64,000 nucleotides of DNA from Clostridium thermopalmarium DSM 5974 (GTDB taxonomy: Bacteria > Bacillota > Clostridia > Clostridiales > Clostridiaceae), in NCBI RefSeq assembly GCF_002995795.1, contig NZ_PVXN01000012.1:1-64000 (forward strand), read 5' to 3'. Every line of letters starts with the position of its first letter. The first letter of the stretch is position 1. The notes beneath the pieces are model-generated. The model did not search any database. It saw nothing but the letters and a program-made list of their open reading frames with translations, and was not told the origin of the DNA. The position numbers were made by a program, and so were the translations under genes. This document shows, one piece after another, positions 1 through 6,252 of this stretch.

Positions 1-134
1 CCCAATTATACTTTTTTAGAAACATTCGAGGATTCAGAGAAAAAAGGCTTTTGCAGATAAATATAATAGAAGATTTGAAAGATGAAATGTTGATAATTAT
101 GAATTGGATTAATCCAATTTTTAACACCGCATAG
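1..134 (+). other. 3' end of an unidentified upstream gene
   Basis: Two forward frames are open from the window edge: one ends with TAA at 58-60 and the other with TAG at 132-134 (about 43 codons). Neither tail has a motif that I recognise. Given the sugar-modifying genes that follow, this could be the end of another gene of the same block, but that is position only. The choice of frame cannot be made without upstream sequence. Confidence 0.25.
102..123 (+). terminator. weak terminator-like palindrome
   Basis: A perfect 18-base palindrome, AATTGGATTAATCCAATT, spans 102-119 and is followed by further T residues. It is AT-rich and short, so it would be a weak Rho-independent terminator at most. 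It lies just after the first of the two possible stop codons of the truncated upstream gene. Confidence 0.3.
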
Positions 135-253
135 TCGATAATAAAATTGGAAATACAGCTTTTCATTATGATGGGGAGGGGGAAGGTGTATCTATATACA
201 TGGCCTACGGCCTTTTTCTCTTCCAAAATTTCAATAAAATAGAAAAAATCTAA

Positions 254-895
254 TTTCCTATAAAGAAAAAAGCTTTACTGGAAATTAGATGCGAAATCTC
301 TGATATAACATCAACTTATTTTTTATTAGTTACATCTGATTTTTATAATATTTGTTCGCGTACTAATAAAAGTATTATAAAAAGAATTTCATCATATGGA
401 TTTGAGATAGGACTTCATTTTGATCCTATTGTTTATGGTGATATAGATTTATGTGAAATGCAGAATAAAGTTGAAAAAGAATGCTGTATTATAGAAAATA
501 TAATAGGTACTAGGGTTAAAACTATCAGTTTACATAATCCATCAATACATAATCAATATCCAGAATTTCGAGGATATAAAAATGCCTATTCAAAAGAATT
601 TTTTAATACTGATTTATATATATCTGATTATTGTAAAGATTTTAGAGGAAAGAATTTGCGTGAGTTTATGAAAAAAGGAAGAAATAATTTAATTCAGGTA
701 CTATTTCATCCGATTCATTTTTCAGAAAAAGAAGAATCTTATATGGAAAGTTTTAGTAGAATAATTGCGGATAATATTAATAGAATTGATGTATATAACT
801 CATATAGTAATAAAACCTATAAAAAAGAGTTGAACAATAATACACTTTTGGAATACTTTCAAAATTATATAAAGGAGAATAGGCTGAATGATTAG
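254..895 (+). pseudogene. polysaccharide deacetylase-like protein, 5' truncated
   Basis: One frame is open from 254 (after a TAA at 251-253) to TAA at 893-895, but its first ATG is only at 458, which would give 145 residues. The sequence before that ATG is clearly coding. It reads through TSTYFLLVTSDFYN and then FEIGLHFDP, the pattern of NodB-fold deacetylase-like proteins (a STYFF-type strand followed by GHEIGLHFD). The family normally begins with an RHDVD metal-binding segment, and nothing like it is found upstream in any forward frame. The gene therefore looks like a remnant whose N-terminal catalytic segment was lost. The stop overlaps the start of the acyltransferase by 8 bases, so the two were once translated together, probably in sugar modification. 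A shortened but expressed protein from 458 remains possible. Confidence 0.6.
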
Positions 896-1799
896 AAAAT
901 TTGAATTTAATAGTAGTTTATTAAAAAATATACCCCAATATAAAAATTATGATCTCTATAATACTACAATTTATTCTGTTTCATCTATAAATAATCCTAA
1001 GGATAATACTTTAATTTTCGTTAATAAGTTAAATGAAGAACATCAAAAAAAGCTAAGTAAAGTAAAAAACTGCATTATTTTATTGAATAAATTTGATCTA
1101 TCTTTTAAGTTAGATCATAATTGCTTATTATATGTAGATAGACCGAGAAAAGAGTATGCAAAAATATTAGACTTTATTATAAAAGGCCAATCGAATAAAA
1201 TTCAAAGATATACATATATGGATGGATATTGCATTGGAGAAGACGTTATTATAGGCGAAAATACTATAATAGAACCATATTCTTTTATAGATCATGGCGT
1301 TACTATAGGAAGTAATTGCATAATTAAATCTGGTGCTAGAATTAGACAAAATGTAAGTATAGGTAACAATTGTATAATAAAAGAAAATAGCGTTATTGGC
1401 ACTGATGGTTTTGGTGTGGAAAGAGATGAAGATGGAACAACTTATAAAATACCTCATTTAGGTGGTGTAAATATAGGAAACAATGTGGAAGTGGGTGCTT
1501 TAACTTGTATATGTCAAGGAACTGTAGAACCTACGATTATTAAAGACTATGTAAAAATTGATGATAATGTATTTATAGCTCATAATTGTAATATTGAAAA
1601 AGGTACGTATATTATTGCAAATAGTGAAGTGAGTGGAAGTGTAAGTATAGGAAAAAATTGCTGGATATCTCCTAATTCTTGCATTAGGGATGGATTAATT
1701 ATAGGAGATAATTCCCTAATTGGCATCGGTGCAGTGGTAGTAAAAGATATAGAAAGTAATTCTGTTGTAGCTGGTAATCCAGCAATTAAATTAAAATAA
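888..1799 (+). CDS. LpxD-like left-handed beta-helix acyltransferase
   Basis: A 303-residue protein with an N-terminal domain of about 105 residues resembling the uridine-binding domain of LpxD-type enzymes. A long run of hexapeptide repeats follows (for example IGEDVIIGENTIIEPYS near residues 115-130 and IGNNVEVGAL near 198-207). The repeats form the left-handed beta-helix typical of acetyl/acyl-transferases that use acyl-CoA or acyl-ACP. The C-terminus ends with SVVAGNPAIKLK, a common end of sugar O/N-acetyltransferases. A Gram-positive host makes no lipid A, so the likely job is acylation of a nucleotide sugar for a surface glycan or for flagellin glycosylation. The latter is inferred from the neighbouring decayed deacetylase and the flagellin gene 1.2 kb downstream. 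RBS GGAG lies 9 bases before the ATG. Confidence 0.75.
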   Translation: MIRKFEFNSSLLKNIPQYKNYDLYNTTIYSVSSINNPKDNTLIFVNKLNEEHQKKLSKVKNCIILLNKFDLSFKLDHNCLLYVDRPRKEYAKILDFIIKGQSNKIQRYTYMDGYCIGEDVIIGENTIIEPYSFIDHGVTIGSNCIIKSGARIRQNVSIGNNCIIKENSVIGTDGFGVERDEDGTTYKIPHLGGVNIGNNVEVGALTCICQGTVEPTIIKDYVKIDDNVFIAHNCNIEKGTYIIANSEVSGSVSIGKNCWISPNSCIRDGLIIGDNSLIGIGAVVVKDIESNSVVAGNPAIKLK

Positions 1800-1888
1800 G
1801 TAAGCTTAGTTCTTCAAATTTCAAAAACACTATATAGGAACAAGAAATAACTAAAGTAGAAGAACTAAATATTATGAATGGATGAAAA

Positions 1889-1930
1889 AGCACTAGGGAC
1901 TAATAGTTACTAGTGTTCTTTCTATTTTAT
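1889..1930 (+). terminator. Rho-independent terminator after acyltransferase gene
   Basis: An 8-bp stem, AGCACTAG (1889-1896) with CTAGTGTT (1910-1917, one G-T pair), is followed by CTTTCTATTTT. It closes the sugar-modification block. The rest of the 325-base gap up to msrA holds a candidate promoter and no open frame. Confidence 0.6.
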
Positions 1931-1971
1931 TCAGATAGCATTTTAATATATTATTCATGCATATTGTTATA

Positions 1972-1980
1972 TGGTATAAT
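1972..1980 (+). promoter_or_regulatory. candidate extended -10 promoter for msrA
   Basis: TGGTATAAT is a full extended -10 element. No good -35 hexamer is seen 17 bases upstream, which extended -10 promoters can tolerate. A weaker sigma-28-like pattern (TTAA at 2006-2009, 15 bases, TACGATAA at 2025-2032) lies between it and the gene. Which of the two is used cannot be decided from sequence. Confidence 0.4.
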
Positions 1981-2124
1981 AAAAAATAAAAGTAATATTT
2001 GGTGTTTAATTCTTTTCGCGAATTTACGATAAATATATGTAAAGAATATTTAATAGCCATATAAGATAAAGCCTATTATTGAAAACAAAGAGTAGCAAAA
2101 TATAAAAATCGGAGGCAATAGCAT

Positions 2125-2610
2125 ATGAAGAAGATAGTTTTAGCTGGTGGATGTTTTTGGGGGGTAGAAGCTTATTTTAATACAATAGAAGGAGTTATGG
2201 ACACTAAGGTTGGATATGCTAATGGAAACACTGAAAATCCTACCTATGAAGAGGTATGTAAAAACAAAACTGGCTTTGCAGAAGCGTGTTACATAGAATA
2301 TGATGAGAATATAGTTACTTTAGAGAAAATACTTGATGCCTACTGGAAAGTAGTAGACCCAACAATAAAAGATAGACAAGGACATGATATTGGAACACAA
2401 TACAGAACAGGAATATATTACTTAGATGAAGATGATCTGAAAATAATATTAAAATCAAAAGATATGGAACAAGAAAAGTATGATAGTCCTATTGTAACAG
2501 AAATAGAACATTTAAAAAACTTCTATGATGCTGAGGAATATCATCAAAAATATTTAGATAAGAATCCAAATGGATATTGTCATATTCCAAGGGAATTGCT
2601 TAAAAGATAA
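2125..2610 (+). CDS. msrA: peptide methionine sulfoxide reductase MsrA
   Basis: A 161-residue protein that reduces the S-epimer of methionine sulfoxide in proteins. The family signature GGCFWGVE is at the N-terminus with the catalytic cysteine at residue 10, and the later signature [14 protein letters not shown] is intact. The length is typical of the single-domain enzyme; no MsrB domain is fused. The start is supported by CGGAGG 10 bases upstream. It is followed after 35 bases by a small unknown gene and then flagellin. A repair enzyme next to flagellar genes may be coincidence. Confidence 0.95.
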   Translation: MKKIVLAGGCFWGVEAYFNTIEGVMDTKVGYANGNTENPTYEEVCKNKTGFAEACYIEYDENIVTLEKILDAYWKVVDPTIKDRQGHDIGTQYRTGIYYLDEDDLKIILKSKDMEQEKYDSPIVTEIEHLKNFYDAEEYHQKYLDKNPNGYCHIPRELLKR

Positions 2611-2645
2611 ATGAATTAAGTATGAAGCATAGGGGGGAAGGTTCA

Positions 2646-2978
2646 GTGGCAGAAAAGAAAATTGAAGTATCTCTTAAAAATATGAACAACTTGATTAATG
2701 AGTTAATTAAAATAAAGTTTTCTTGTTATGATGAGAATATAAGAAACAGTATTGAAAGCCTTATAGAGTTTATAAATGTAGATATTCTAAATAATAAGGA
2801 TATAAAAGAAAGACTGTTGGATCAAATACACGATAAGATGGTTGAAGTGAAAACAATAAATGAAGATTTAAATGCTAGCCTTTATATTTTATATCAAGAA
2901 TTAAAAAATGATAGAATATCCATACAGGAAGCTGTAGACAGGTTTGAAGTAATCTTAAAAACTACTGAGTATATGTAA
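2646..2978 (+). CDS. unknown small helical protein upstream of flagellin
   Basis: I do not recognise this protein. The GTG at 2646 is chosen because AGGGGGGAAGG lies 5-9 bases upstream. An in-frame ATG at 2622 lacks such a site and would place this RBS inside the gene. The 110-residue product is rich in Lys, Glu, Ile and Asn, has no signal peptide or membrane segment, and looks entirely helical (amphipathic runs around 30-105). Its TAA stop is also the first three bases of the -35 element of the flagellin promoter. Position suggests a small flagellar accessory or chaperone-like protein, but no sequence motif supports that. Confidence 0.6.
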   Translation: MAEKKIEVSLKNMNNLINELIKIKFSCYDENIRNSIESLIEFINVDILNNKDIKERLLDQIHDKMVEVKTINEDLNASLYILYQELKNDRISIQEAVDRFEVILKTTEYM

Positions 2979-3002
2979 AGGAAAGCAAAAAAACTCCGAT
3001 AA
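2976..3002 (+). promoter_or_regulatory. sigma-28 (SigD/FliA)-type promoter of flagellin
   Basis: TAAA at 2976-2979, a 15-base spacer, then TCCGATAA at 2995-3002. The Bacillus sigma-D consensus is TAAA, 15 bases, GCCGATAT/A, so seven of eight -10 bases match the A-ending form. Transcription would begin near 3008-3012, about 25 bases before the flagellin ATG. The cognate sigma factor gene is in this window at 31166. Confidence 0.7.
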
Positions 3003-3030
3003 TAAATTATATTATTATGATTACGGAGTT
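2992..3030 (+). promoter_or_regulatory. hairpin masking the flagellin ribosome binding site
   Basis: AACTCCG (2992-2998) is the exact reverse complement of CGGAGTT (3024-3030). With one bulged A the stem extends by TAAT/ATTA to 11 pairs. The CGGAG is the Shine-Dalgarno sequence of flagellin (8 bases before the ATG). The left arm overlaps the sigma-28 -10 element, so only transcripts that start further upstream can form the stem. Confidence 0.55.
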
Positions 3031-3036
3031 GATAAT

Positions 3037-3858
3037 ATGAGATTAATGCATAACTTAAATTCTCTTAATATCTATAGGGAACAGAATAAAGTAGTATCAA
3101 GGCAAAGTGCAGCCTTAAGAAGAATATCCTCAGGTTATAAAATCAATAGTGCAAAGGAAAATCCTAATGCTATTGCAAGCAGCGAGAAAATGAGAATTCA
3201 AATAAGAGGGCTTCAAATGGCTCAAAGGAACGCTCAAGATGGAGTTAGTATGCTTCAGACTGCCGATGGAGCCTTAGATAATATTACTTCTATGCTCCAA
3301 AGAATAAGAGAGCTTACAGTTCAAGCAGGAAATGATTCAGCTACAATAGAAGATAAAAAAGTAATTCAAGAAGAAATAAATAATCTAAAACAAGGTATAG
3401 GGGATATTATAAAAAATACACAATTTAATGGTGTAGAACTTTTAAAAGGTAATAAAATACTAAAGATGCCAATAGGAGCAAATGTAGGCGAATGTGTGGA
3501 AATTTCCATTTCTGATTTAAGTCCAAATAATATTGGACTAGATATCATAGATGTAACTACAAATACTATTGATGACAATCTTGATAAAATAGACGAGATT
3601 TTGGATACAGTTATTTCTAAAAGAAGTAAATATGGTGCCCTATTAAATAGGTTTGAAAGTGCCTATGATAAAACAGGAGAAATTCATGACACCATAGTTG
3701 GAGCAGAAAGTCAGATAAGGGATGCTGATGTAGCAGAAGAAATTATGAACTTTTCAAGAGACAACATATTAATAGAAGCAGGAAATGCTATGATGGTTCA
3801 ATCAAATAAGTTTCCACAAGAGATTTTAAGAATACTAGAAAATGTAAAAGCAAAGTAA
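3037..3858 (+). CDS. flagellin, short form
   Basis: A 273-residue flagellin, the subunit of the filament exported through the flagellar type III apparatus. The N-terminal D0/D1 helices are clear (residues 1-140, including INSAKENPNAIASSEKMR and QDGVSMLQTADGAL). The C-terminal D1/D0 region is also clear (190-273, with SQIRDADVAEEIMNFSRDNIL). The variable central region is only about 45 residues, giving a minimal filament core with no outer D2/D3 domains. The extreme C-terminus, ILRILENVKAK, is longer and more basic than the usual ending (VLSLLR or similar). It may be one of several flagellins in the genome. It is transcribed from its own sigma-28-type promoter and ends at a strong terminator. 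Confidence 0.9.
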   Translation: MRLMHNLNSLNIYREQNKVVSRQSAALRRISSGYKINSAKENPNAIASSEKMRIQIRGLQMAQRNAQDGVSMLQTADGALDNITSMLQRIRELTVQAGNDSATIEDKKVIQEEINNLKQGIGDIIKNTQFNGVELLKGNKILKMPIGANVGECVEISISDLSPNNIGLDIIDVTTNTIDDNLDKIDEILDTVISKRSKYGALLNRFESAYDKTGEIHDTIVGAESQIRDADVAEEIMNFSRDNILIEAGNAMMVQSNKFPQEILRILENVKAK

Positions 3859-3865
3859 AAATTCT

Positions 3866-3912
3866 TAAGCCTCACGTAGAGTATTTCTTTTACGTAAGGC
3901 TATTTTTGTTTT
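3866..3912 (+). terminator. Rho-independent terminator of flagellin
   Basis: AGCCTCACGTA (3868-3878) pairs with TACGTAAGGCT (3891-3901), with one mismatch, and is followed by ATTTTTGTTTT. Confidence 0.85.
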
Positions 3913-3961
3913 AAAACTTAAAATAGTATAAATGCAAAACTAAGAGTTAAAAGGGATACAT

Positions 3962-4016
3962 ACCTATAAAGTTTTTATCATGTAAAACGATAAAAATTTT
4001 ATAGGTTAATTTTTTT
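3962..4016 (+). terminator. second long hairpin with T-tract before the cohesin gene
   Basis: ACCTATAAAGTTTTTATC (3962-3979) pairs over its full 18 bases (one G-T pair) with GATAAAAATTTTATAGGT (3989-4006), and a run of seven T follows at 4010-4016. It could stop read-through from flagellin. Its arms contain the -35 and -10 elements of the sigma-28-like promoter for the next gene. Confidence 0.6.
3967..3993 (+). promoter_or_regulatory. sigma-28-like promoter of the cohesin gene
   Basis: TAAA at 3967-3970, a 15-base spacer, then AACGATAA at 3986-3993. The CGATAA core and spacing agree with the sigma-D consensus; the first two -10 bases are AA instead of GC. The same string and spacing recur in front of the RCC1-type gene on the other strand (10222-10248). 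Confidence 0.5.
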
Positions 4017-4089
4017 ATCTAATTATAAAAAATCTAAAGGAGGGATATTTAACAATTAAATTATAAGAAAGGTAGTGTGCAGAGATATT

Positions 4090-4872
4090 ATGAAGAAACA
4101 TAAGACTTTAGGATTTATAATTGCTCTACTGATGTGCTTCAACGTATTTACATTTATGAATGTAGAAGCGACAGAAGCGAATCATACCGTTGTAATGCTT
4201 AATTCTGTATATGAAGAGAGTAAGGGAAAATATGTTACTATTAACGTATATGTTAGTAACCCTTCTAATATGGCATCAGGAATTATGGAACTTGAATATG
4301 ACCCTGCCTTTATCAAAGCAAAAGACGTGGGAAAAGGTGAATTATTAAGTTCTGCTAAACTCGTTGAAAATTTGAAAGATGCAAAAAACGGAAAGATAAA
4401 AATCGCTTGGGCAACTGAAGAAGGAATTTCAGAGAATGGTGTATTATTTACAATAAAATTTAGAACTCTTCAGGCTGTACAGGCAGCACCTATTAAAATT
4501 AGCTATCTAAGTATGTATGATGATAGCTATAATGAAATTTCTTCAAGAAAGGTTGACGGAAGAATTGGTGCATTTAAAGGTGGAACTAAAAATCCTATAA
4601 CTGTAAACAATGTTAAGAAAGATTTTAAAATTAATTTTAGTCTTCCTGTAGACAAAAATACTATAAATAATCAAAGTATTACAGTGATTGATAGTAAAGG
4701 TAAAGCTATTGCTGTAGATTTTTCTTTTGAAAATGGTAATAAGACTGTTGTGGTTTCACCTAAATTAGAATATATAAAAGGCAAATATACTCTGACTGTA
4801 ACTGAGCAGATTTTATCACAAGGAGGAAAACAATTAAGGTTTCCTGCAAAGGTAGATTTTGAAATAAAATAG
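4090..4872 (+). CDS. secreted cohesin-domain protein with C-terminal Ig-like domain
   Basis: From the ATG at 4090 the product has 260 residues. An in-frame GTG at 4075 is possible, and neither has a well-placed RBS (AAAGGAGGG lies about 45 bases upstream). Residues 1-27 form a signal peptide (KKHK followed by a hydrophobic stretch). Residues 33-163 match the cohesin fold: NVYVSNPSNMASGIMELEYD, then DPAFIKAKDV, then GVLFTIKFRT and a DGRIG end. Cohesins bind dockerin modules. Residues 172-260 are an SbsA/Big_5-like Ig domain (KINFSLPVDKNTIN) that also occurs in the RCC1-type protein at 8165-10189. There is no sortase motif or SLH domain, so the anchoring is unknown. The next gene encodes a dockerin-like element. 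Confidence 0.75.
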   Translation: MKKHKTLGFIIALLMCFNVFTFMNVEATEANHTVVMLNSVYEESKGKYVTINVYVSNPSNMASGIMELEYDPAFIKAKDVGKGELLSSAKLVENLKDAKNGKIKIAWATEEGISENGVLFTIKFRTLQAVQAAPIKISYLSMYDDSYNEISSRKVDGRIGAFKGGTKNPITVNNVKKDFKINFSLPVDKNTINNQSITVIDSKGKAIAVDFSFENGNKTVVVSPKLEYIKGKYTLTVTEQILSQGGKQLRFPAKVDFEIK

Positions 4873-4903
4873 GATTATAAAAGGAAGGAGGTATTAAGAA
4901 TAA

Positions 4904-6238
4904 ATGAAATATAAAAAAATTATGACTTTTATGCTTTGTTCAGCTTTACTTTTCCTTGGAGGAAACAAGCTTGCTTATGCAGATGATACTGTTGAAAAGG
5001 ATGAATTAGCTCCATTAAAAATAATGCGACATCTTAAAGGGGTAGATAAAATTACAAGATCTAGTGATATAGAAGATTTAGATATAGACCTAGATGGAGA
5101 ACTTACAGACAATGATGTTGATTTATGGATGGAATATCTTACAGGAGCAAGAACAAATCTTTTAGCTATAGAAAATAAAGAACTGCCATCTGCAGCATTA
5201 AATTCAATTTATAGTGTTAAGCTAAAAGCTATAAGAGGAACTGAACCATATAAATGGACAAAAGTAAAAGGAAGTCTTCCTGCTGGAATGAAATTGGACT
5301 CTAGTACAGGAGAAATTACTGGTACTCCAACTAAAACAGGCACTAGTACTTTTACGATAAAGGTTACAGATGGTGAGAAATATACCTATCAAAGAGAGTT
5401 TAAAATATCTGTAGTAGATACAGATATTAAGTGGGTAACAAAACCAAGCCCAGTTACTGTACAAAAGGGGAAAACCCCTGATTTACCATCGAAAGTTACA
5501 GTTACATACAAAGATAATTCAACTGGAAAAGAAAATGTAGAATGGGAAGATGTTGATACAAGTACATTAGGAAAAAAGGTTGTAAATGGTAAAGTGGGAA
5601 CTAGTGGTATATCAGTTACTATAGAAGTTATTGTTGTAGGACAGAAAACTAATGATGACGAACAAATTGATTCTATTGAAATTGTTAATCCGATAAAAGT
5701 GCTAATTAATGAAACACCAGAATTACCTTCTACTATAGCAGTAACTTATAAAGATGGTTCTGTTAAAATGGAAGAAGTAATTTGGGATGCTGTAAATACA
5801 AAAACCTTAGGTACAAAGAATGTAAAAGGAACTTTAAAAAATCTTGGTATATCTATAGAAACTCAAGTTATTGTTGTTGAAGAATTGTCAGATACTGATG
5901 AGAATGTAGATCCAATACAGAAGATAGAGGTTAATTATATAGGTATATTAGACTTACACTCAATTGTAGTTGAAGCTGATCCAGAAGTATATGCAGTTAA
6001 TATAGAAGCTTCTGTTTACAATTCAAAAAAGAAATTAGTAAAAACTACAATACCAATGCACTATGATCCACCTGTAAATTATGGAAGTGACGGGGAACCT
6101 ACTTTATCAACAGAAACTAGATTTACTTTAGCAACTCCAAGATTAATACCAGGCTCTGAGATTACTATCGTATCTTATGATAAATTCAATAATGAGATTG
6201 CAAGAAAAACTTACAAGCTAGATACTTCAAATGAATAA
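4904..6238 (+). CDS. secreted protein with N-terminal dockerin-like motif and three Ig-like domains
   Basis: A 444-residue protein with a signal peptide (residues 1-26, ending AYADD). Residues 35-82 resemble a dockerin. The second repeat has a canonical 12-residue calcium loop, Asp60-x-Asp62-x-Asp64-Gly65 through Asp71, followed by the helix DLWMEYLTG. The first repeat keeps only its helix (LKIMRHLKG) and has lost the loop. Residues about 90-172 form a putative Ig domain of the He_PIG type (SLPAGMKLDSSTGEITGTPT). Two Big_4-type repeats follow (about 178-243 and 255-325, each with LPSKVTVTYKD or LPSTIAVTYKD). The C-terminal 105 residues resemble the end of the next protein. RBS AAGGAGG precedes the ATG; the gap to the cohesin gene is 31 bases, so they are probably cotranscribed. 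Confidence 0.7.
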   Translation: MKYKKIMTFMLCSALLFLGGNKLAYADDTVEKDELAPLKIMRHLKGVDKITRSSDIEDLDIDLDGELTDNDVDLWMEYLTGARTNLLAIENKELPSAALNSIYSVKLKAIRGTEPYKWTKVKGSLPAGMKLDSSTGEITGTPTKTGTSTFTIKVTDGEKYTYQREFKISVVDTDIKWVTKPSPVTVQKGKTPDLPSKVTVTYKDNSTGKENVEWEDVDTSTLGKKVVNGKVGTSGISVTIEVIVVGQKTNDDEQIDSIEIVNPIKVLINETPELPSTIAVTYKDGSVKMEEVIWDAVNTKTLGTKNVKGTLKNLGISIETQVIVVEELSDTDENVDPIQKIEVNYIGILDLHSIVVEADPEVYAVNIEASVYNSKKKLVKTTIPMHYDPPVNYGSDGEPTLSTETRFTLATPRLIPGSEITIVSYDKFNNEIARKTYKLDTSNE

Positions 6239-6252
6239 GGGAGGGACAAAGA

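Noticed and set aside
4036-4062. AAAGGAGGG followed by AT-rich bases, a strong RBS about 45 bases before the cohesin gene
   Set aside because: No start codon at a usable distance leads to an open frame; all three frames close within a few codons. It may be a leftover of an earlier start.
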